In this document: positions 1 to 10,464 of the stretch, piece by piece | Layout: every line of letters starts with the position of its first letter | Position numbering within the stretch: the stretch's first letter is position 1 | Assembly: GCA_029204225.1 (NCBI GenBank) | Contig: MU835016.1 | Span: forward strand, 1-42,489 | Reading direction: 5' to 3' | Source: Diphasiastrum complanatum | Lineage: Eukaryota > Streptophyta > Lycopodiopsida > Lycopodiales > Lycopodiaceae | Length of the DNA stretch: 42,489 nucleotides | Notes under the pieces: generated by a model | Database searches by the model: none | What the model saw: only the letters and a program-made list of their open reading frames with translations | What the model was told of the DNA's origin: nothing | Translations under genes and position numbers: made by a program

Positions 1-1309
1 AGATCAATTATGGATTTTGCCAATTTTTCTCACATAACTACCAAAATTTCAAACGACCATAACTTGTGCTATAGGGCACCAAAATTAGGCGTTGTAATGC
101 ACAATACGGAGGGAGATCAAGTGACCGAGATGCTTGCCACTCCATTTTACCACCTAGGCTTCGCACATGTGAGAATAGAGCGTCTGAAAATCTATAGTAC
201 GACGCACTTCCTCAAGGCCATATGCTGTAAAAACGTGCAAACACCTCCTCTAGCCCAAAATTAATGTTGCCAACACTCTTAAATGGTCTATTAGACTTTC
301 GTGAAGCATTCATATAGGTCCTAAGAAGCAGTATAGGTTGAGAACGAAAATGTTTGGTTTTTGGAAGGGCTCTTTAGCTACAAATTTGATGGAGATCTCC
401 CCTCCAGCCACCAAAACACAGGTATGATAGCTTGTTAGAGAGGCGAAAAGTAGTACAAAACAGGCTGAATCGGTTCCATGCATGATCCTTTTTGGATTGC
501 AAGCAATCTACCCCCCAAAATCATCAAAAAAGGCTATCTTTCGGCTTTTGTCGGCCTTTTACATCACCAATTCTATGAAGTCTTGGCTTTAACTTCAGGG
601 ATAGCTTCAAAAGACTTTGATTCAACTTTTTGAAAGCTCTACAAGGTGTTTTACAGCATCCTACTAAGCAAAAATGATGATTTTTAGCTATTTTTTGATT
701 TTTTCTTCACCATATGGTGGAAATTCATGACATGTGTTTTACAGCAAGAATCTGTCCGAGCCTCGGTATAGCCCTCACATTAGATGCAGTATTCTGAGGT
801 CTGTTTTGAGGCCAACAATAAATTAGATTCAGTATTTCATGGTCTATTCCGAGGTCAATTTCAAGGCCTCACTATATGCTAAAATCTCACATATTTATCA
901 GTTGGGACTTTGATATCCCACATCTTTTAATGGATGTCGGCTTTTGAAAAATCATGCCTTGTAAAACTTTTCAACTAAAAAGTGTTGCATTTTAAAATCA
1001 CACAATTATCAAAGATAGCCGATTTTTATATTCCCTAGCCTTGTTAAAGAGTAGTGCATTGAATGAAACTATTTTTTATCTGCTAAATTAATCTCATCTA
1101 GTTAAAAGATTCTATAAGTCTCCAAACATTGACATAATTGCATCGAACTACTTTTCTTGGGCATCAACCTATAAGCTCGTTCCAACAATAATTTTCATTG
1201 TACCCATATAAGATATCCATAAATTTCTGGAATTGCTACTTCTAAAAAATAGTGGGATCCCATAGTCATAAGTTTTCGAGGGTTAATATTCCAATGTCCC
1301 CTTGCCTAG

Positions 1310-1690
1310 ATCCCTAACCTCCAAACCCTAGACCCTAGACTCTAAAGTACCCGAAACCCTGAACCCTAGAACCTAAATCCTAAATCTTAGACCCTGAACA
1401 CAAAATCTATAATCCTAAGTCCTAGATCCTAAATCCTAAACCCTAGACCTTGGACCCTAAACCCTATATCCTAAACCCTAGACCCTAAATCCTAGACCCC
1501 AAAACCTAACCCTAAATCCTAGATCCTAAACCCTGTACCCTCAGCCCTAAACCCCAAACCCAAAATCTTAAATCCTAAACTTTGAACCCTAAATCCTACT
1601 CTAGACCCTGAATCCTAGACCCTGAACCCTAAACCCTAACCCTAAATCCTAAACCCTAAGTTCTAACCTCTAAAACCCAAGCCGGTTACC
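1310..1690. repeat. Interstitial telomere-like array A
   Basis: About 380 bp of degenerate 7-bp units of the form CCCTAAA, CCCTAGA and CCTAAAT. The unit is the plant-type telomere motif, but exact tandem CCCTAAA runs are short. This points to an old interstitial array or a telomere-derived repeat rather than a chromosome end. It is duplicated in copy B. Confidence 0.85.
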
Positions 1691-1886
1691 AGACCTTTAA
1701 TTCAATCACTCATCCCAATAAAATTATGTTTTCGGATTATGTGGTGTATGTCGATGAATAAACGGATAACATGATCCTAGTTGATATGCTTAGCGATAGT
1801 CTTAATTTGTATGTGTATCTAATTTGTTTATCACATGTTGCTCTCTAATTTTGTTTATGATCCATTGTTATTTGACAAGGTGACTG

Positions 1887-2075
1887 ATGCAAATGGCGAG
1901 TTCACATTTATCTTCTTCAGATGATGAGGTTGGACCATCACAGATTGGATCAAAGAACTGGCTACACCAGAGAATTCGATGGCCATGTACACGATGTAAA
2001 TATGCATTGCGACGAGAGCAATGTACTACTATGTCACATGTAGAGTCATTATTTGTCTGGCCCGAAGTCAGTTCT
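1887..2075 (+). pseudogene. CACTA-type transposase-associated domain remnant (copy A)
   Basis: A short open segment carries the motif IRWPCTRCK followed by basic residues. It resembles the Cys-rich core (IRCPC..CKN) of the transposase-associated domain at the N-terminus of plant En/Spm (CACTA) transposases. The first Cys of the CPC triplet has become Trp in this copy, and copy B keeps Cys. No transposase catalytic region follows. Family assignment rests on this short motif only. Confidence 0.4.
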
Positions 2076-2269
2076 TCGATGAGTTTTATGTATCTATCTT
2101 TCACTACGCTTGATGTTTGGCAAACACACACATTGCTAATGATTGCATGCACATTTATCTTGTATGTATTTGGGGGTCTTCATGATTAGAGAGGATATTT
2201 CGTTGTTCTATTTATTTACCCAATTCTCTTGCAAATCTATTCATAGATACACTTTTCGCCCTCACGCTT

Positions 2270-2418
2270 TTGCTCTCTTCTCTTCTCTCGGTGTCTCTCT
2301 CGGTGTCTCTCTCGCTCCGTCTCTCACTGCTATAGACATACAGTGACAAACTGCTATGCTATAGACATACAGTGACAAACTGCTATAGCGAGCGAAGATC
2401 AAAGACTATCTGGGAGAC
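2270..2418 (+). promoter_or_regulatory. Pyrimidine-rich leader before the duplicated gene
   Basis: A CT-rich tract (TCTCTCGGTGTCTCTCTCG type, 2270-2325) precedes the ATG at 2419. It resembles the Y-patch seen at plant transcription starts. Between tract and ATG lies a 31-bp tandem duplication of the segment CTATAGACATACAGTGACAAA. Copy B has the same tract near 17325-17375 but only one copy of that segment. Function is inferred from composition only. Confidence 0.35.
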
Positions 2419-3957
2419 ATGAAGTACGCAGAACGAATTCGGCGAATACAGAAACGTCGAGCAGCCGGATTGCCAAAATCTCGTTTTGCACTGCAGGTGC
2501 AAATGAAGAAACCCAAAACTGAGTGCCTTACACATGCGACTTCTGATTCCTTTCAAACTACCGATGTGCTGTATTCACCAGCCGCAGGTCGGGAAGAGTG
2601 CAGCAACGAATTCGAAAACATTTTGAGCCTCGGTGTCCAATCAGATGACTGCAGCAGCGGAATATCAGAAGCAGCTCATTCCAAGGATGACGATCATGAG
2701 CAACAATATGATAACGAATGCATGCGGTCGTTATTGAAAGTTTTGAGATCCTGGGAACAAAAGCAGGAATGCAAGCGACGCAGATATTCTAATTTGGCTG
2801 TGGAGGTTGGGAATAGGTCAGTTTTAGATCATCTAAATACTTTTAGTATTAAAAAAAGCATCTTATTTTCTTTGCGGATGGTTGATGTTGTGTCATAATT
2901 TCTATTCTGCAGTTCCCAGATCAGTCTAGTTCTTCATTAATAGCAGTCGTGTGAATCTATTGCATGCTACAGAAATGTAATGGAGGTCTGCGCGGAAGCC
3001 CTTGCACAATTGCAACCTGAAGTACAAGAGGAAATTCTCGCCCTCATTTGAGGAAAAAACTTGACTTGGGATCCAATAGCCGCCACAGAAAACTGTATTG
3101 GCGACTGCATTCAAAAGGGCTTAGTATATGCTGGGAAACAGCAAATTAAAGAATCGCTCTTTGCTGCAGTTGTACGCGCACTATATAAGCCGGAACGGCC
3201 CGGCCATAAAAACAAGCGTCGCAGAGAAGAGAGAGCGAGAATGTAAGCACAGAGCTACACTCAATGATCTTATTGATGTATATGCCTCTGTAGTCAGCCT
3301 ATAAATTTCTGGACGAGCAGATTAAATTAGAAGACGTTAAGTGAAAAGTAAGTTTACCTCTCACCCAGCGTATCTTGCTAATGAGCGTTATTCTTGTTTG
3401 ACAGATAAACTGGGAGAACCTAACTTCAATTTTCAAAATTCATGTGAAACATGCACAGAAGCAATTTGAGGTTCGAAATTGTGCCCATGCTTGTGCATTC
3501 CGAGAGTGAAAATTGATTGGTTCGACGGAGCTCTAGGAGAATGGAAACATATGTGTGAAAAATCTAAGCAATTCGCAGTATCCTATGAAAGTGACTGATC
3601 AGTAGCAGCTTTTACAGGCTTTTGTGATTGCTCAAGTTAAGAGACAAGCTGAAAAGTGAATCAGACGTGTTTACCTCCAACCCAGCTTTTGTAAAATTAT
3701 GTGATTCACTGATGAAGTCCGCAGAGACAATTTTAATGGAATACAGTCCAACATTTGGCCTTATTGGTACTCTAAATCTTTCGATGTCAATGGAAACTTG
3801 TCAAGAATCTTTGCATTCTTGCTACCACAAAACATTCATGTGGTCTCAGGTTGTTGATATGGCCAGCAATACCGAGTGGCATGGCTATAGATTAAATAGC
3901 ATTGTTTCCCTTCTTCAAATTGCAATTGAAAATATTCTAATTGAAGATTATATTGTA
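2419..3957 (+). pseudogene. Unrecognised multi-exon gene, tandem copy A1
   Basis: I do not recognise the family. Exon 1 (from ATG 2419) starts MKYAERIRRIQKRR, has an acidic Ser/Asp-rich middle and a basic patch around KQECKRRR, and ends near RSVLDHL. A second exon, probably starting after the AG near 2949, encodes a segment with PEVQEEILALI and later KPERPGHKNKRRREERARM, ending at the TAA near 3243. One in-frame TGA lies between ALI and GKN (about 3049). Tandem copy A2 has TCA there, so the stop is probably derived. The 3628-3957 segment is conserved in all copies and may be 3' exon or UTR. Basic C-terminal patches suggest nuclear location (inference). The TGA is shared with copy B and so predates the segmental duplication. 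Confidence 0.55.
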
Positions 3958-5335
3958 TTGAAGTACGCAGAACGGGTTCGGCGAGTACAGCAGCCGGATT
4001 GCCAACAACTTGCTTTGCACAGCGCTAGCAGGTCCAAATGAAGAAGCCACAGCATGAGGGCCTTACACATCCGAATTCTGATTCCTTTCAAACTGCTAAT
4101 GTGGTGTATTCGCCAGCCGCAGCTCGTGAAGAGTGCTGCAAGGAATTCGAAAACATTTTGAGCCTGGGTGTCCAATCAGCGGACTGCACCAACGGAATCT
4201 CAGAAGCAGCTGATTCCAAGGATGATAAGAAACAATTTGATAACGATTGCATGCGGTCATTATTGAAGGTTTTGAGATCCTGGGAACACAAACAGGAATG
4301 CAAGCGACGCAGGCATTCTAGTTTGGCTATGGAGGTTGTACATCGGTCAGTTTTAGATCACCTACATACTGTTGGATCATAATTTGCGGATGGTTGCTGT
4401 TGTACCATAATCTCTATTTGCAGTTGGAGATCAGCGTAGTTCCTCATTAACAGTAGTCGTGTGATTTATTGCATGCTACAGAAATGTAATGGTGGTCTGC
4501 GCGGAAACCCCCTTGCACAATTGCAACTTGAAGTACAATTTCAGGAAAGAACTTGCTTAGCAGCCAGAGATCCCTGTATCGTGGACATTGGAAAGGGCTT
4601 AATACATGCTGCGAACCAGCGAAACCAATTACTCTTTGCTGCAGTCGTACGCGCACAATGTAACCCCGAACAGACCTCAGGAAAACAAGCCGCTCAGAAA
4701 AAGCAAAAAACCGCAGAAGGAGAGAGCAATAATTCAAGCACACAGCTTATACACTCAACGATCTTACTGATGTATATGTCTCTGTAGTCAGCCTATAAAC
4801 TCTCCTTGACGAGCGGATGAAAGAAGACTTGAAGCGAAAAGTAAAATTTCCCTTTCGTTCAGGGTTCGTTGCAGTTCTTGAGACTGATCATTGATTGGTT
4901 TAGCTCTGTATGACTGAATAGAATTATCTGTATCATGAAGAATTGAACAATTCGCACTATTCTATGCAAGTGACTGATCATTAGCATTTTTTACAGGCTT
5001 TTGTATTTAATGCTCAAGTGAAGAGACAAGCTGAAAAGTGAATCAGTGTTTACTTCAAACCCAGCTTCTGCGAAATTATGTGATTCACTCATAAAGTCAG
5101 CTGAGACGCCTTCAATGGAATATAGTCCCCCACCATTTGGCATTCAATGTGCATTGAAACTTGTCAACATTTTTTTGCATTCTTCCTACCACAAAATATT
5201 GCACACTCAAATGTTGATATGGCCAGCAACACCATATGGCATTGCTATGGAATAAATGGCATTGTTACATTTCATCAAATTGCTCTTGAAGTTATTCTAA
5301 TTCAAGGTTATAATCTTTCAGAATATTAGAATTGT
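3958..5335 (+). pseudogene. Unrecognised gene, tandem copy A2 (start codon lost)
   Basis: Homologous to 2419-3957. It begins exactly at the coding start, but the ATG is replaced by TTG and no 5' leader is present: the 3' part of copy A1 runs straight into KYAERVRRVQ. Exon 1 is shifted near 4020-4040 and then continues with MKKPQHEGLTHPNSDSF to RSVLDHLHTVGS (stop near 4380). The exon-2 counterpart (4461-4785) is shifted at a CCCCC run near 4509 and carries a short internal deletion near 4540. The last conserved block (about 4990-5335) ends with AATAAA near 5336. No function can be given. Confidence 0.55.
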
Positions 5336-5339
5336 GAAT

Positions 5340-6000
5340 AAAGTCTTTAAGGACAAGTTAACAAGTATAGCAAAGAAAAAATGTATACTGTGAATTCTGG
5401 AGACATGCAATTATGTTGCATTTATGAAGCTTGATCAATCATGGGAGAGTATTCAACAAGGAAGAAGAGCCTTTTCTTGTACACATTGCAATGTTCTTGT
5501 GAAAGCACCTTTGTGTGATTTCAAAGCAAGGGGAGACATGGAAGTCCAAATTGAAGATTTTGGCCTTGAAATCTATGACTTATCACCAAACTACCTAGTT
5601 TGAAATTCAATTATTTGGAAATTTTTATGTTGATGCATATATGTTAATGCTTGCTCATAGCTCATGTCTATGGAGGTTAAAAAATAGTCATTCTATGAGT
5701 TGGACAGTATATAGGTATGTGTTTGAAATATTTTATGAATGCTAGTTGAAAAATGATTGGAATAATTCTATCAATTTGATAATAACACAATGCGAGCATA
5801 CAGTGTGGTCTAATTCGTATTTTTTTTGTCATGTGCAAAAGCATGGTTAGAGAGGTATGCCACTATTTCTTTTTGTTTTTTTTCTTATTTTACAAATTGT
5901 GTATTTTTTGATTTAATAACATTAAATTTCTTTTTACAGATGATCATTTTTGTGTATTATATTTTAGCTGGTCGCACCTTTAGATTCCTTTTATTGAATG
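5340..6000. other. Non-coding AT-rich stretch
   Basis: After the AATAAA near 5336 I see no supported gene. Short open frames here are low-complexity and rich in Phe, Ile and Tyr. Confidence 0.5.
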
Positions 6001-6004
6001 AAGG

Positions 6005-6285
6005 CTCTTAGAAAACGAGTGCAAGATTTCTACTGCTAAACCAGGGAGAAAAGCTCAATAGACACTTGGGTCAAGAAAGGTGAGGAATAATGAGCTCGTT
6101 CAAAAGTGTAGGTTACGCCAAGGATTGGTTAGGAGAGAGAGCATCCTGTCATCTTGTGGTATTTGCTAACAACCCGTGAGTACAAAGAGTGATCCTGTAG
6201 GCTTGCTCTGTGGGCACTCTTTCTGTTTACATTGTATTCGTGAAATAAGGAAACATTTTCGGTAAGTTCCATTGTTTTGTTATGG
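6005..6285 (+). pseudogene. RING-finger exon fragment, plus-strand arm
   Basis: Translates to a broken segment containing NNELVQKCRLRQGLVRRES and then the RING-type motif LLCGHSFCLHCIRE, preceded by a CxxC-like SSCGIC. In-frame stops interrupt it. It ends at a good donor (CGGTAAGTTCC), so it is the 5' half of a C3HC4 RING exon with the remaining zinc ligands absent. It is homologous and inverted relative to 6898-7173. Confidence 0.5.
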
Positions 6286-6455
6286 CTATGTGCTTTGTTA
6301 GAAAGTCAAATGTGTCCTACCTACTACAAGATCTTAGTTGATCATATCACATCACCTTCATATATATCTTGATAGAGAAAAGTGTGAAAAATGTTTTACT
6401 TGTAATAGGAAGTAGGATACATTTGGCTTTCTAACAAAGCACATGGAATACAAAC
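6283..6455. repeat. Imperfect hairpin between the RING arms
   Basis: The segment at about 6283-6330 (TATGTGCTTTGTTAGAAAGT...) recurs inverted at about 6408-6455 (CTTTCTAACAAAGCACATGG). In addition, 6700-6790 and 6830-6920 are direct repeats of about 90 bp carrying the AACAAAACAATGGAACTTACC block. That block is also the intron side of both RING fragments. Confidence 0.6.
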
Positions 6456-6897
6456 ATAGCCATTAGAAATCAAAACAAATTAGAAGTTTTTTCAGAACTT
6501 TAGAGCGTACTTTTATGAACCAACAAAATGATTTCGATAGTTCAATAGAAACATTTATGTCGGTAGCTCGTCGACTAGCTCGAGATATCACACTTGCCAC
6601 TGAATCAAATCCCTCATCGTCATGTTGACGGCCACGGTGCAACCCTCAAGAAAAATGGCCCTGCCGTCTGGCTATGCTGTATGGACTGTAAATCATAACA
6701 AAAACATATAATCAGAAATATTGAATATCATTGTGATGAATTTAAATAACAAAACAATGGAACTTACCGAAAACTATTATTTACTTAGTGTATGGACTGT
6801 ATGTTGTATGTTGTATGGACTGTAAATCATAATAGAAACATATAATAAAAAATATTGAATATTATTGGAATGAATTTAAATAACAAAACAATGGAAC

Positions 6898-7173
6898 TTA
6901 CCGAAAATTGTTATTTACTTCATGGATATAGTATAAGCAGAAAGAATGGCCGCAGAGCAAGCCTGCAAGACCACCATGTGTGCCCAAGGGTTGTTTGCAA
7001 ATAGTACAAGCGGGCAATATACTCTCCCTCCTTGCCAGCCCTTGGCGTAGCCTGCATTCTTGCACCAGCTCATTGTTCTTCACCCGTCTTGATACGGGTG
7101 TGTATTGAGCATTTCTTCCTGGCTTTGCACTCAAAAGCTCACATTCATGATTCCTCAGTATGTGTCTATTCAT
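6898..7173 (-). pseudogene. RING-finger exon fragment, minus-strand arm
   Basis: An open 91-codon segment with CTICKQP, a spacer, then LLCGHSFCLYYIHE. This gives the first Cys pair and the C-x-H-x2-C part of a C3HC4 RING finger, typical of ubiquitin E3 ligases. The next expected Cys is Tyr here, while the plus-strand arm has Cys. It ends at the same splice donor as its partner. Only half the domain is present, so this is a captured or duplicated exon rather than a gene. Confidence 0.5.
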
Positions 7174-7439
7174 GTATAATTTTGTTTTATAGGCGCCTTC
7201 ATTGCATAAAAGACATCTATAAATGGGACCATTTAAATGATAGTCAATTAAGATGATGGCATGTTAAAAGAAATTGAATGTTATGAAATCAATATATGTA
7301 CAATTTGCAAAAAAAATAAGAAAACAAAGAGAAATAATGGCATACCTCTCCAACCATGGATCTGCACATGTTTAAAAAAAATAAGACTTAGATCCCACTG
7401 TACGGTCTCATTGTGTTATTGTCAATTTGAGAAGATTAA

Positions 7440-8890
7440 TTAAATCATTTTTTAATTAAAATTCATAAAATATTTCAAATATTACCTATATATTTTTTAA
7501 CACATACCAATACGAATAAATAAGAAAAAAACTTAGAATAAATAATAGTAAAATTGTTCTAGCTTAATATTTCAGCATTAGCAATTGGTAGTACAATTTA
7601 TTCCCTATCTTGTGATGAGCATGATGAACCAAATTGCATGTGTTTTGATTAAGAATTGATTCCGGATTCATCGTTCAAAGTAGAGCTACTTTTCTGGAAT
7701 TTTTTTTAAAAAACCTTGATTTTTATGTGATCTTCCTTAATTTCAATTGTTTTGTGAGTAAGTGAGATCAAGATCCTAGTTTTTGAGCTAGTGAGTTTGT
7801 CAGAGACATGTTTCTATGGTCATATAATACTTTTTAAAGTAGACAACCCAATAAAATATTGTTAAAATCATGTTGTTAAACAAAAATTAAAAAAAAAATA
7901 TGGGCATATTTCTATAATCATATAGGATTTTTAAGAGCAAAAAGACAAAAATTTAAATGTAAAATTCACAATAATGTAGTCCTATATATGAAAATATTAA
8001 AGTTTCATGAGTATCCCCACATGTTTGACATATCACATCTTACATATAAGTTGCTCAAAATGAAATTCTCAAATTTTTTAATCAAGAAATGTATACATGA
8101 AGAACACACATGTGAAAGGATTTGATGTCATTCATCATAGTTTATGGATATGATTTGTTGAATAAGTGCCTGAAATGCACATTTTTATGCAGATTTTGTG
8201 ATGACTCTAATTTGGATATTCTTTGTTTACAAGAAATACGTCAAAAACCAACAACCACCTACTTTTCACACATATTTCAAAGCTACGATAATTTTTAATT
8301 TGTTGAAAATGCAATATTTTACAAGCTGACACAGACTCCACAAAGCCACAACATTCAACATCGACATTGACATAGCACATGCGATATTCAACAAAGACAC
8401 ACAATTCCACATGCACATAATCGCTACATACAAGTAGATTCCAAAAAAAAAAAAACATGAAATCGCTGTTGCAAATTCTCCACAACGTGCTCCAAATTAT
8501 CATGACCAAACTGGAACATCTTTTTTGCATTCTTCTGGTTGGCATTAGAGAAACTTAGAGCCCGACGAGGGCCTTTAAAAAAGATGTTTTTTTATTTATT
8601 TTTCTTATTTTCGTTGCCATGTGGACCAATTGAAACCTTGGCTTCAGGGTTTTACGTAATGTATAATTTTCCAAATATAAATAAAATAAAAACTTTTTAA
8701 ATATATTGCTGTTTCGTCGGGCATCATGTGGAAATGCTATTGGTTGATGAGGCATGCCCTTCCAGCTCATCACTGTCCGAAGAGACCCAAAAATATTGAA
8801 AATGAATGTGACAGATGGTTGAGATGAGAAAATCGATGTACCATTAATGTATATGCATTGTCAAACCATGGTTAACAGGGTTAACCAGAG
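7440..8890. other. No gene seen
   Basis: AT-rich sequence with several A and T runs. The open frames here (for example 8207-8545 and 8555-8773 on the minus strand) are Phe/Cys/Val-rich or low complexity, without recognisable motifs or splice context. Confidence 0.5.
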
Positions 8891-9022
8891 TTAATTTGTG
8901 ACGCCAAATAGATTAGTGTTTCAAATTTTTGCCAATACTTTTTTTCAGATTCATGGCTTTTTGTCTACGCAAATTTTCAGATTCATAGTTCATTGTTTCA
9001 GATTTTTGCATGCAAATTACGA

Positions 9023-10076
9023 ATGGCGCCATCAAGGAAGCTGTGCTCCTCAATCGACTATGTGTTTCTATTCAACGAGACAGATGATAATGGATTATGG
9101 GTGCCAAGAAAATATTTAAAAAACTCTTGGATTTTGATGCATCCATCATCAAGAGGAGCATTTCGAAAAAGGAAAAGGTTAAATCTATCATTTTGATCTT
9201 ATTGGAAGGCCAAAATTTTGGATTTCAGAACATCATCAGGAGGAAAATCTATTCTTGAAATTCTAGTCCAACATGTATATATGCATTCAGAGATAAATGT
9301 GCAAGGATTCAACCGTCAGGATCACAAAAAAAACAACTGTGAGTATTGATATTTCTGATACTTTGATTTTTGTCATTCATAAATATCTAATAGTAAACTT
9401 GCCAATCTGATCATTTTTCTCTTGCAGATTTATATCCATCCAACATAAATGAATGGGAGCCGAGTGGATCTTTAGCAGATGTGTTAGATGTTATTCACAC
9501 TGATATTGGACAGTTGCAATATCAAGGTAGAACTGCAAAAGATCTAGCTGATAGTGAGATTTTTTTTTATGAATCAATGTACATTCCTGATACAAAAGAA
9601 AATTTTGGACAAATAGTACCACTTCCATTACCTAGTTTTGAAAGTGATGAATGGATTGCACCAGATGCTACAGTTTCAGAATTATTTCGTTGCAAGATAT
9701 ATAATGATGTAAAAAATTAGACTTGGAAGCAAGTGGACATTCAAAACGAAAAAAATATTAAAATTATATAGAATGATGTCGTTTTGACATGTGTTGAGGT
9801 GGAAGAAGATTGGAGTCTAAACTACATCCGGCGGAAACTATTGTTCCTACAAGATGATGTACTTTCAGACTTCAGATTCATTTTCAATGGTAAACTCGTA
9901 AGTAACTGTAAACACTCGATCTTTTATGAATAGTTTCAATCAAAACTATCTAATACAAACTCTGTACTAATTCTAACTAAGTTTGTATTAGTTTTATGCA
10001 GGTACGTGAAAGACATGAGCTCGAGATCAAATGCAGAGATATTGACGAAACAATCCAACTTATGGAAGAACATTGA
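9023..10076 (+). pseudogene. Four-exon gene with ubiquitin-like C-terminus (module I)
   Basis: A coherent model has exons 9023-9177, 9229-9338, 9428-9897 and 10002-10076, and all phases agree (269 codons). The donors of introns 2 and 3 (GTGAGT, GTAAGT) and all three CAG acceptors are good; intron 1 has a weak GTTAAA donor. The N-terminus starts MAPSRKLCSSIDYVF and has a basic FRKRKR patch. The middle is acidic and unrecognised. The last ~65 residues read LTCVEVEEDWSLNYIRRKLL, then FRFIFNGKLV, then RDIDETIQL, in the order of a ubiquitin-like beta-grasp (compare RLIFAGKQL and STLHL of ubiquitin), without a C-terminal GG. Two in-frame TAG codons (9718, 9769) break exon 3. Convergent with the H3-protease gene, 388 bp away. 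The Ubl assignment is inference, but homology with 25175-25639 is clear. Confidence 0.6.
9950..9991 (+). other. Perfect 12-bp inverted repeat in the last intron
   Basis: CTAATACAAACT (9950-9961) and AGTTTGTATTAG (9980-9991) are exact reverse complements with an 18-nt loop, ending 10 nt before the 3' splice site of the ubiquitin-like gene. It could form a hairpin close to the acceptor. No function is claimed. Confidence 0.7.
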
Positions 10077-10464
10077 GATTCACTATCAGCAAATACATGT
10101 CAATCATCATGTCTTTTTATCATTATAAAAAATTGCATTCCAGGACACAAGCTGATTGTAAGAATGTATTGTGATATCAACAAAAAAAACCCATAAACAG
10201 GTTGTTTACAAGTGAAATGATTGTATCTTTTTTTTTATGTCTCTCTATTTACAAATAGATCTCTATTCAATCAATTTTTCTATATTTTCTATATCAGTAT
10301 TAGGAACTATAAGGCAACAGCTCCTTCTATAATCTCACTCTCCTCTGTTTTGGGAAGGCCTTAATGCCTTTTAAGACAAGAGGAATATCTGCTACAAAAT
10401 TGCCTTCCTCTGTATTAGGAAGGACTTTTATTCTTTTTTTATCATATAAAATAAGATCTGCATC

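Larger units (their letters stand above)
1..4397. repeat. Segmental duplication, copy A
   Basis: This block is colinear with 15008-19815 at an offset of about 15.0 kb and looks roughly 95% identical by eye. It contains an AT-rich leader, a CCCTAAA-like array, a CACTA-domain remnant and a tandem pair of an unrecognised gene. The window begins inside the duplication, so its left end is not seen. Homology stops just after the second gene copy's first exon (about 4397 here, 19815 in copy B). Compared with copy B it lacks a MITE and has an extra ~31-bp tandem duplication just upstream of the gene (around 2335-2395). Confidence 0.9.

Noticed and set aside
1310-1690. CRISPR-like array
   Set aside because: The periodicity is 7 bp with no spacers; it is telomere-like.
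8207-8545. 112-codon minus-strand frame
   Set aside because: Low-complexity Phe/Cys/Val translation of AT-rich DNA, no domain or splice evidence.
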